Origin: Paenibacillus sp. FSL R5-0490
Lineage (GTDB): Bacteria; Bacillota; Bacilli; Bacillales; Cytobacillaceae
Direction: 5' to 3'
DNA length: 64,000 nucleotides
NCBI RefSeq assembly: GCF_001956215.1
Contig: NZ_MRTQ01000016.1
Coordinates: forward strand, 51,088-115,087
Shown: piece by piece, positions 58,288 through 64,000 of the stretch
Layout: each line of letters opens with the position of its first letter
Position numbering within the stretch: the stretch's first letter is position 1
Notes under the pieces: model-generated
Seen by the model: the letters and a program-made list of their open reading frames with translations, nothing else
The model's database searches: none
Told to the model about the DNA's origin: nothing
Made by a program: the position numbers and the translations under genes

Positions 58288-58516
58288 ATGCTTTGAAGGA
58301 ATTGAAGTAGTGGTATCCTCCCTGTTGCAGAGAGCTGGTGGTGCTGAAAACCAGTACAAAGGAGATCACGAATTACGTTTCTGGAGCTTCTTATTTCTTT
58401 TCTGAAATAAGACGGTTTAGCCGTTATTCTGTGAAGTGGTAAGTTCTTACTTACAATCAGGGTGGTACCGCGAATAAATTCGTCCCTGCTGAATGAACAT
58501 TCAGCAGGGATTTTTT
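58288..58516 (+). promoter_or_regulatory. T-box leader, tyrosine-specific, upstream of phhA
   Basis: The T-box sequence AGGGTGGTACCGCG (58459-58472) and a terminator (TCCCTGCTGAAT/ATTCAGCAGGGA, T6) are present. In Stem I the AGTA (58306-58309)/GAA (58370-58372) loop-E pair is followed by T-TAC-G, so the specifier is UAC (Tyr, 58374-58376). The same reading rule gives CCU for the proS leader in this window, supporting the assignment. Tyrosine starvation should therefore raise expression of phenylalanine hydroxylase, which makes tyrosine. Confidence 0.88.
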
Positions 58517-58535
58517 ATACCTGAATACTTTCGCA

Positions 58536-58551
58536 CTTAAAAGCGTTTAAG
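58536..58551. repeat. CTTAAAAGCGTTTAAG motif, copy 2 (between T-box and phhA)
   Basis: Exact copy of the 16-bp motif at 58249, now 32 bp before the phhA start codon, beyond the T-box terminator. Confidence 0.75.
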
Positions 58552-58582
58552 CATAAAAAGCTAATAAAAGGAGACATACCAA

Positions 58583-60313
58583 ATGAAGAAATCGATACCC
58601 TTGCACTTACGTCCATTTACAGCCCAGCAGCATTACAATGCTTACAGCCCCATTGATCATGCGGTTTGGAGATATGTGATGAGGCAAAACCATCATTTCC
58701 TTGAGGACATCGCCCATGATGCATTCACTTCAGGTCTGAAGTCATCCGGCATTTCCATCGACAGCATTCCACGGGTAAGTGAAATGAACGAGCATTTAGA
58801 TAAAATCGGCTGGGGAGCTGTCATTGTCGACGGATTGATTCCCGGCACAGCATTTTTTGATTTTCAAGCGCATGGCATTCTTCCAATTGCAACGGATATA
58901 CGCCAGAAGACCAATATCGAATACACACCCGCTCCTGACATTCTCCATGAAGCGGCGGGGCATGCGCCGATTTTATTTGATGAAACCTACTCAGAGTTTG
59001 TTAAATTAATAGGGAATATCGGAGCTAACGCTTTTGCGACAAAAGAAGAACATGAGGTGTTTGAGGCAACCAGGCATTTATCGATTGTCATGGAAAGGCC
59101 AGCTTCAACTGAAGAAGAAATTGAAGCAGCCAAACAGCGATTAAAGGAAAAACAGCAGCACGTAAAAGGACTTTCTGAAGCTGAGCAAATCTCCCGGATT
59201 TTCTGGTGGACGGTCGAATTTGGCCTGATTGGCGACCTGCAGAAGCCCAAGATCTTTGGTGCAGGACTGCTGTCATCTGTGGGTGAAAGCAAGCATTGCC
59301 TGTCCGATCAGGTGAAGAAACGCCGATTCACAATTGAAGATGCTATTAACACCAGCTATGACGTTACATCTATGCAGACCCAGCTATTTGTTTGCGAAAG
59401 CTTTGAACAATTGATAGAGGAAGTGACGAGATTCGGCGAGTCCATGTCCTTCAGGCAAGGTGGAACAGCGGCTATCGAAAAAGCAATCGCTTCAAGCCAG
59501 GTTGCGCACATCGAACTCAATTCAGGCATTCAAATTACTGGTCTTTTCACTGATATCATGAAGGATGCAGAAGGTGAAGCCATCTATGTCAAAACGACAG
59601 GTCCGAGTGCCCTTTCGTTTCAAAATGAACAAATTAATCATCATGGTCCTGATATTCACCATGACGGCTTTGGAGCGCCGATCGGAAAATTGGCTGGAGG
59701 CATTAGGCTTGAAAATCAAACGGAACAGAGCCTGAAAAAACTTGGCATCGAGATGAATAAAATGATGCAAATCACCTTCGAAAGCGGAGTAGAAATTTCC
59801 GGCCATGTGACGAATCTTTTATTTAATCATGATTCCCTTGTTTTAATATCACTTGAAGAATGTCTCGTCAAAAAGGGAGATGAAATCTTTTTCGACCCCA
59901 CTTGGGGCACCTATGATTTAGCTGTGGGCAGCCAGATTGTTTCTGCACGTCCACTCGCAGCCGATTACGCTGCATTCCACGGAGAATCTGTTATGAATGA
60001 AGAAAGCCCTAAAGAAGGAACAGTCCTAACCCCTCTAGAAGAATTATATGCGGAAGTAAGACAAATCCGGGAAACGAATTTCCCTCAAGATGTCCTTCTT
60101 CACAGTGTTATCGGAAAAATTCTCGATGAGTTCCCGGAAGAATGGCTGCTTCAGCTGGAAGTTCTGGAACTGCTTGAAAAGCATGACAAAGAATCGCCTT
60201 TGAAAAAACTGCTCCTGGACCAGCTTGAAAAGTTAAGTAAGGAAGAACGCTATGTCCGCCTGATTCAAAACGGACTCGATGTCATCTTAGATCGGAGGCA
60301 TGTCACAGTATGA
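58583..60313 (+). CDS. phhA: phenylalanine 4-monooxygenase, long form
   Basis: 576 residues. The N-terminal about 320 residues are an aromatic amino acid hydroxylase that converts Phe to Tyr with tetrahydropterin and O2. Iron ligands are His122 and His127 (PDILHEAAGHAPI) and Glu212 (WWTVEFGL). The remaining about 250 residues are an extra domain (begins AHIELNSGIQITGLFTDI; later EECLVKKGDEIFFDP and a helical tail) absent from short bacterial PheH but seen in Bacillus cereus-type enzymes. Controlled by a Tyr T-box; stop overlaps the start of phhB. Confidence 0.93.
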   Translation: MKKSIPLHLRPFTAQQHYNAYSPIDHAVWRYVMRQNHHFLEDIAHDAFTSGLKSSGISIDSIPRVSEMNEHLDKIGWGAVIVDGLIPGTAFFDFQAHGILPIATDIRQKTNIEYTPAPDILHEAAGHAPILFDETYSEFVKLIGNIGANAFATKEEHEVFEATRHLSIVMERPASTEEEIEAAKQRLKEKQQHVKGLSEAEQISRIFWWTVEFGLIGDLQKPKIFGAGLLSSVGESKHCLSDQVKKRRFTIEDAINTSYDVTSMQTQLFVCESFEQLIEEVTRFGESMSFRQGGTAAIEKAIASSQVAHIELNSGIQITGLFTDIMKDAEGEAIYVKTTGPSALSFQNEQINHHGPDIHHDGFGAPIGKLAGGIRLENQTEQSLKKLGIEMNKMMQITFESGVEISGHVTNLLFNHDSLVLISLEECLVKKGDEIFFDPTWGTYDLAVGSQIVSARPLAADYAAFHGESVMNEESPKEGTVLTPLEELYAEVRQIRETNFPQDVLLHSVIGKILDEFPEEWLLQLEVLELLEKHDKESPLKKLLLDQLEKLSKEERYVRLIQNGLDVILDRRHVTV

Positions 60314-60606
60314 CAAAAATAAGTGAAGAAGAAATAGCCCGGAAACTATCCATGCTGCCGGACTGGAAAAGAAAAGACAGCAAATGGATTGAACGGCGCT
60401 ATCGCTTCAAAGAATATTTAGACGGTATCGCCTTCGTAAATAAAATTGCATCACTTGCTGAAAACGAAAATCATCATCCTTTTATCGCCATTCAATACAA
60501 AATGGTGATTGTCTCCCTCACTTCCTGGAGTGAAAATGGGCTGACAGGTCTGGATTTTAAGCTAGCCCGGCAGATAGATGATGTTTACCTTGCAGACCAT
60601 AATTAA
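60310..60606 (+). CDS. phhB: 4a-hydroxytetrahydrobiopterin dehydratase
   Basis: 98 residues with the PCD signature ENENHHPFIAIQYKMVIVSL and LPDWKRKDSKWIERRYRF at the N-terminus. It dehydrates the carbinolamine cofactor product of PheH so the pterin can be recycled. Its ATG overlaps the phhA stop codon by 4 bp, so the pair is translationally coupled and both are under the T-box. Full length. Confidence 0.94.
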   Translation: MTKISEEEIARKLSMLPDWKRKDSKWIERRYRFKEYLDGIAFVNKIASLAENENHHPFIAIQYKMVIVSLTSWSENGLTGLDFKLARQIDDVYLADHN

Positions 60607-60804
60607 GAAATTAAGTGCCTGTTGAAGATGACGGGCACTTACTTTTCCCTTTCATCAAGTGGATTTTCATATTCCCGTACAAGAAATTTCGATGCCTAGA
60701 ACACTCCAAAGCCTAACATCATACATTAAAGCAAAGTTGTTAGCAGGTCACTAATAAAGTCAGAAGAGCGTTAAGAGGTTAATCATTCTCATAAAAAAAT
60801 ACTC

Positions 60805-60838
60805 AAGCCCCATTTAGATTTTAAACTAAATGGGGCTT
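60805..60838. terminator. hairpin terminator after phhAB (and mccA remnant)
   Basis: AAGCCCCATTTAG/CTAAATGGGGCTT, a 13-bp stem with an 8-nt loop. TTTTCTG follows on the plus strand and a T7 run on the minus strand. The 60607-60804 stretch before it holds nothing recognisable. Confidence 0.85.
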
Positions 60839-60844
60839 TTCTGC

Positions 60845-61204
60845 CTTCTTCAGTTTGCGTATTAACCACTTCTGCCCCTAACGCCTTCATTAGTTCCTGC
60901 TTTTCAATGCTGAATTTTTGAGGTACAACACAGATGATTTTGATCTTCTTTCCTATAGCAGCCAGCGCTAAGCCGATCCCTGTATTCCCTGCAGTCGGTT
61001 CAATTACAGCGCCGTCTTCCGGGAGAAGTCCATCCTTAATCGCTGTCTGAATCAGCTTCTGTCCTAACCGGTCCTTTACACTCCGCCCGGGTTAAAATAT
61101 TCAAGCTTTGCAAAAACATTTACTCCTTGCGGAATAGCATAGTGTTTGATTATCACAAGAGGGGTATGCCCAATCAGTTCTTTCACGCTGCTGTAATAAT
61201 TCAT
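60845..61204 (-). pseudogene. mccA: O-acetylserine-dependent cystathionine beta-synthase (mccA-like) remnant
   Basis: The minus strand reads MNYYSSVKELIGHTPLVII, YAIPQGVNVFAKLEYFNPGG, then a one-base deletion shifts frame before VKDRLGQKLIQTAIKDG, VIEPTAGNTGIGLALAAIG, KIKIICVVPQKFSIEKQEL and MKALGAEVVNTQTEEG. That matches the N-terminal about 115 residues of MccA/CysK-type PLP enzymes, including the ASN-like loop EPTAGNTG. The remaining about 190 residues are replaced by a terminator hairpin. It is therefore frameshifted and truncated. In B. subtilis mccA is in an operon with yrrT, which lies next door here on the opposite strand. Confidence 0.85.
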
Positions 61205-61395
61205 CGTCAGCACTCTGTTTTTCAGAAAGAATGGTTACTCTTTTTCATTGCGTTTTTTGGATATTATTACGTTCTTTTTAATCCTTATTATCCCTACTTG
61301 TATAGAATGTTTTAAGTTTACTTTTATTAATTATCAGCTAAAAAATCAGCTGGCATCTGAGAATTAAGGCAGATTGCAAAGTTGCCAAGTGAGAC

Positions 61396-61435
61396 ATTAA
61401 TTCATACTATACCAATAAGTATTATATGAATTAAT
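61396..61435. promoter_or_regulatory. long inverted repeat upstream of yrrT
   Basis: ATTAATTCATA and TATGAATTAAT, perfect 11-bp arms separated by 18 bp, ending 16 bp before the yrrT start. No T tract. A candidate operator; in B. subtilis the yrrT operon is under CymR, but the consensus match is not clear. Confidence 0.55.
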
Positions 61436-61450
61436 AGGAGTGATTTTACA

Positions 61451-62086
61451 ATGGGACGTGAATTTGTAGAGTTGTTTGACCATTGGGCAGAATCCTATGA
61501 TGAGACTGTGGCCGGTAAAGACCTTGAATATCAGGAGGTGTTTATGAATTATGAACAGATTCTTTATAAAGTAGCCGATCTTGTTCATGGGAATGTAGTG
61601 GAATTCGGTACAGGTACAGGCAACTTAACTCAAATGCTTCTGGAGAAAGGCTGTTCAGTAGTCGGAGTTGAACCTTCTGCTGCCATGAGGAAAATAGCAA
61701 GCAAAAAAATGCCTCATCTCACAATATTGGATGGTGACTTCTTAAGCTTTCAATTGAATGGCCCTATAGATGCTTTCGTCAGCACCTACGCATTCCATCA
61801 TTTAGAAGACAGCGAAAAAGCCAATGCCATCTCTAAATACAGCGCCCTCCTTACAACTGGCGGAAAAGTTGTTTTTGCCGATACTGTCTTTCGCAGCAAG
61901 GACAAAAAAGAGATTTTTATCCAGGAAGCTAAAAACAAACACTACCTCAGCCTGGCGCAAGACCTGGAAACAGAATACTATACAACCATCCACATATTAG
62001 AAAGCATGTTTCATTCCAATGGATTCTCTGTTGAGTTTAAGCAGCTAAATCGATATGTGTGGCTAATAGATGCAGAGAAACTTTAG
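61451..62086 (+). CDS. yrrT: SAM-dependent methyltransferase YrrT
   Basis: 211 residues, Rossmann-fold methyltransferase. GREFVELFDHWAESYDETVAG at the N-terminus, SAM-binding motif I VVEFGTGTGNLTQMLL, then VVGVEPSAAMRKIA, ILDGDFLSF and STYAFHHLEDSEK. This matches B. subtilis YrrT, the first gene of the yrrT-mtnN-mccAB-yrhC methionine-to-cysteine operon. Here no mtnN or mccB follows and only a broken mccA lies alongside. RBS AGGAG. Confidence 0.9.
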   Translation: MGREFVELFDHWAESYDETVAGKDLEYQEVFMNYEQILYKVADLVHGNVVEFGTGTGNLTQMLLEKGCSVVGVEPSAAMRKIASKKMPHLTILDGDFLSFQLNGPIDAFVSTYAFHHLEDSEKANAISKYSALLTTGGKVVFADTVFRSKDKKEIFIQEAKNKHYLSLAQDLETEYYTTIHILESMFHSNGFSVEFKQLNRYVWLIDAEKL

Positions 62087-62112
62087 GAAAACGGATCTCA
62101 ATGACTGAAAAC

Positions 62113-62140
62113 CCTGCTGATCCATAAGCTATTCAGCAGG
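62113..62140 (+). terminator. terminator of yrrT
   Basis: CCTGCTGA/TCAGCAGG 8-bp stem, 12-nt loop, ATTTTCT tail. Confidence 0.82.
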
Positions 62141-62165
62141 ATTTTCTCTGCCTTAAGCATCCAGT

Positions 62166-62224
62166 TTGACTTATAAAATATTTTGCAGTATATTAATTGA
62201 CGTATCAATGATTGACCTATCAAT
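62166..62224 (+). promoter_or_regulatory. marR promoter with tandem operators
   Basis: TTGACT, 17 nt, TATATT form the promoter. Immediately downstream lie ATTGACGTATCAAT (62196-62209) and ATTGACCTATCAAT (62211-62224), two 14-bp palindromic copies 15 bp apart, ideally placed for repression by the MarR protein encoded next. Confidence 0.8.
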
Positions 62225-62246
62225 TATCTAAAAAGGCGGGGATGCT

Positions 62247-62675
62247 GTGTTCAAATGTTCTAAGCAAGAAGAATTAATTGCTGCCCGGCTGTTTGAGCTC
62301 AATAAGCAGACAATGCCGAAGTTTGAACGCTGTACAGGCATCAGCCAGTCACGGCTTGAGATTCTCCGGGAGCTTTTTGAAGCGGAAGAAATTACACAGC
62401 GGGAGCTTCAGAAAAAAGTAAATATCGATCATGCTGCTGTCACGAGACATCTAAAACAGCTTGAAGAAAAAGGCATGGTGATCCGCAGGAAAAATCCTGC
62501 AGATAACCGTTTTACTTATGTCAGCCTGACAGAGGAAGGCAAAACGAAGATTGCTGCTTACTGTGAAGAAAAGCAATTGTTTATTTCCAAAATCCTGAAC
62601 GGCTTTTCGGAGCTTGAGCGAAGCACACTATTAAATATGCTCACTCGCATCCAGGAAAATGTAGATAATCTTTAA
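62247..62675 (+). CDS. ydgG: MarR family transcriptional regulator (YdgG-like)
   Basis: 142 residues, winged helix-turn-helix about 30-100: ISQSRLEILRELFEAEEITQ, VNIDHAAVTRHLKQLEEKGMV and the wing RRKNPADNRFTYVSLTEEG. It resembles B. subtilis YdgG, whose neighbour YdgI is also present here. Redox sensing by its Cys residues (Cys4, Cys29) is possible. GTG start behind GGGGATG. It probably represses its own operon with the nitroreductase and monooxygenase. Confidence 0.9.
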   Translation: MFKCSKQEELIAARLFELNKQTMPKFERCTGISQSRLEILRELFEAEEITQRELQKKVNIDHAAVTRHLKQLEEKGMVIRRKNPADNRFTYVSLTEEGKTKIAAYCEEKQLFISKILNGFSELERSTLLNMLTRIQENVDNL

Positions 62676-62711
62676 TTTTTTCATCCAGAAAAACATAAAG
62701 GAGAGTTCACC

Positions 62712-63347
62712 ATGAATAAAACCATTATCAATGACTTTAAAGAAATCGTTAAAGGCCGCCGTTCCATCCGTAATTATGACCCAACAGTCAAAATCAGCAG
62801 AGAAGAAATGGCTGAAATCCTGGAGGAAGCCTCTTTAGCTCCTTCATCTGTAAACCTGCAGCCATGGCGTTTTGTGGTAATCGATTCAAAAGAAGGCAAA
62901 GAAACACTGGCACCACTTGCAAAATTCAATCAAAGGCAAGTAGAGACATCAGCAGCTGTTGTTGCCGTCTTTGTTGATATGAAAAGCGAAGCCTTCATTG
63001 AAAAAATTTATGATACTGCAGTTGAAAAAGGATACATGCCTGCTGATGTAAGAGACAAGCAGGTTCCAGCCATCAAAGGTTTAGCAGAAAATATGACATT
63101 CGAGCAAAAGAAAGAAATGAACCTGATTGATGCCGGTCTCGTATCCATGCAGCTAATGCTTGCAGCCCGCGCCCATGGCTATGATACTAATCCAATTGGC
63201 GGATATGAAAAAGACCGCATTGCCGAAGCCTTTGATTTGGACAAGGAACGCTACTATCCTGTCATGCTAATCTCCATCGGGAAAGCTGCTGATCAAGGCT
63301 ACAAATCGGTCCGCCTGCCTGTTGAAGATATCACGGAGTGGAAATAA
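62712..63347 (+). CDS. ydgI: NAD(P)H nitroreductase, YdgI-like
   Basis: 211-residue FMN enzyme. KGRRSIRNYDPTVKISREEM is the FMN phosphate-binding start, APSSVNLQPWRFVVIDS the isoalloxazine region, and NPIGGYEKDRIAEAF the C-terminal FMN contact. It reduces nitroaromatics or quinones in a two-electron step. Second gene of the MarR operon (36 bp gap, RBS AAAGGAG). Confidence 0.92.
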   Translation: MNKTIINDFKEIVKGRRSIRNYDPTVKISREEMAEILEEASLAPSSVNLQPWRFVVIDSKEGKETLAPLAKFNQRQVETSAAVVAVFVDMKSEAFIEKIYDTAVEKGYMPADVRDKQVPAIKGLAENMTFEQKKEMNLIDAGLVSMQLMLAARAHGYDTNPIGGYEKDRIAEAFDLDKERYYPVMLISIGKAADQGYKSVRLPVEDITEWK

Positions 63348-63368
63348 CTCACAAAGGAGAAATGCAAC

Positions 63369-63668
63369 ATGATCATTATTCATGCTGGCTTCCAAATACA
63401 AACTGATAAAGAAGATGATTTTCTGGTTGAAATGCGTCCGCTGATTGAGGCTTCCAGAGCAGAAGAAGGCAATATCTCTTATGACCTTGTAAAAGATACA
63501 GAAAAAGCGGGGGCTTATACTATGGTGGAACTGTGGAAGGATATGGACGCTGTGAAGTTCCACAACCAGACTGAACACTTTACATCATTTACGGCAAAAG
63601 CACCTGAGTATTTTGCTGCCCCTCCTCAGGTGGAAGTATATGATGCGAAACCTGTAGATAAAAAGTAA
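63369..63668 (+). CDS. putative quinol monooxygenase (ABM domain)
   Basis: 99-residue dimeric ferredoxin-like ABM protein, IIIHAGFQIQTDKEDDFLVE, SYDLVKDTEKAGAYTMVELWKD and FHNQTEHFTSF being the family landmarks. Such enzymes oxidise quinols or small aromatics, and with the nitroreductase suggest quinone/electrophile detoxification. 21 bp after ydgI with RBS AAAGGAG; terminator follows. Confidence 0.9.
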   Translation: MIIIHAGFQIQTDKEDDFLVEMRPLIEASRAEEGNISYDLVKDTEKAGAYTMVELWKDMDAVKFHNQTEHFTSFTAKAPEYFAAPPQVEVYDAKPVDKK

Positions 63669-63684
63669 ATGATAGACATAAAGA

Positions 63685-63710
63685 CGCTTGGGGAAGCAGA
63701 TTCCCAAGCG
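63685..63710 (+). terminator. terminator of the ydgG operon
   Basis: CGCTTGGG/CCCAAGCG 8-bp stem, 10-nt loop, followed by TTGTTTT. Confidence 0.88.
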
Positions 63711-63716
63711 TTGTTT

Positions 63717-63857
63717 TCACTTTATATTCTCATTCTGATCATGATAAGCAATGAGAATGACTTCTTCTCCCTTTTCCTCACTTAAGCGCTTTTCCAGATT
63801 ATGCACCTGCTGCAGATCCCCGTCGGACAAATTTGCAAATTGATATTCTTTATCCAT
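63717..63857 (-). CDS. 46-residue acidic protein, hypothetical
   Basis: ATG start behind AAAAGGTGATG. Sequence begins MDKEYQFANLSDGDLQQVHN and ends with a strand-like ILIAYHDQNENIK. Helix-strand layout and good ribosome-binding site suggest a real small gene. It converges on the monooxygenase gene, and its transcript would run into the same hairpin. No family recognised. Confidence 0.6.
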   Translation of the reverse strand: MDKEYQFANLSDGDLQQVHNLEKRLSEEKGEEVILIAYHDQNENIK

Positions 63858-63932
63858 TTTTCATCACCTTTTCCTTGTAAGATACCTAAAGTTTGTGTTG
63901 ACCAAACGTTTTTATACACATAAAGTGAAACT

Positions 63933-63988
63933 TCAATCAGTGGGGGTTTTCCTTATCCCCCACTGATTGTTAGTTGAGGCCCACAGGA
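63933..63988. repeat. dispersed hairpin repeat, copy 2
   Basis: CAATCAGTGGGGG pairs perfectly (13 bp) with CCCCCACTGATTG, followed by TTAGTTGAGGCCCACAGGA, as in the copy at 18430. The window ends 12 bp later. Confidence 0.82.
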
Positions 63989-64000
63989 AGTGGGTCACAA

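Noticed and set aside
61127..61315. 62-codon plus-strand frame
   Set aside because: Antisense to the mccA remnant; aromatic-rich composition reflects the AT-rich complement.
1..64000. CRISPR arrays, tRNA/rRNA genes, prophage or complete insertion sequences
   Set aside because: Searched by eye. The only regular repeats are the two 52-bp arrays, which lack spacers; no transposase, integrase or phage structural gene was recognised.

Overview
The window looks like the chromosome of a low-GC, endospore-forming Bacillaceae (Bacillus/Cytobacillus/Mesobacillus-type). Pointers are strong AGGAGG ribosome-binding sites, sigma-A promoters, hairpin-plus-U-tract terminators, two T-box leaders and a c-di-AMP riboswitch. 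Families typical of bacilli are present: SwrC-type RND pump, Spx paralogue, IDEAL-domain protein, YfmQ, YrrT, YdgG/YdgI, CwlJ-like cortex hydrolase, DUF3231 and DUF4256. No rRNA, tRNA, CRISPR array, prophage or complete insertion sequence was seen.

Layout. 1-12.5 kb holds accessory genes: a DUF3231 protein cut by the window edge, DUF4256, a 52-bp tandem array, a glutamate/aspartate symporter behind a c-di-AMP riboswitch, a FabK-like/nitronate monooxygenase flavoprotein behind a FapR-like operator, an ECF sigma/anti-sigma pair with its own promoter, small membrane proteins, a truncated NUDIX gene and GrpB. 12.6-19.2 kb holds an isochorismatase-like hydrolase, prolyl-tRNA synthetase under a Pro T-box, and an RND exporter with a TetR regulator sharing one operator. 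19.4-27.7 kb holds a diguanylate cyclase, cytidine deaminase, a second 52-bp array, a sugar acetyltransferase, an AlkD-like protein, peptidase E and an MFS pump.

28-37.2 kb is a sugar perception and uptake locus. A chvE/xylF-type ABC transporter with a cre site at its promoter is followed on the same strand by a membrane-anchored binding protein, a histidine kinase, an AraC-type response regulator and a second lipoprotein binding protein, with overlapping reading frames through the signalling genes. 37.4-46.6 kb holds TerC, manganese catalase, an erythromycin-esterase-like protein, an SMR pair, an Lrp/EamA divergent pair and a CwlJ-like hydrolase. 47-51 kb is a redox-regulation island: an Rrf2 regulator and an Spx paralogue carry copies of one palindrome, next to a MocR-type regulator. 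51.5-58 kb is mostly small or hypothetical genes, with a second AlkD-like protein and a decayed membrane gene. 58.2-60.6 kb is a phenylalanine hydroxylase/pterin dehydratase operon behind a T-box whose specifier reads UAC (Tyr). 60.8-63.9 kb holds a decayed mccA-like gene beside yrrT, then a MarR-nitroreductase-monooxygenase operon with tandem operators.

The main interest is regulatory. Many local regulators have visible operators next to their own genes. The c-di-AMP/glutamate-transport link, the Tyr T-box on phenylalanine hydroxylase, the three-binding-protein sugar-sensing locus and the two related 52-bp tandem arrays are the best candidates for follow-up. Several genes are visibly decayed: NUDIX, a GNAT, a membrane protein and mccA. 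Homology calls come from sequence recognition only; no database search was run.
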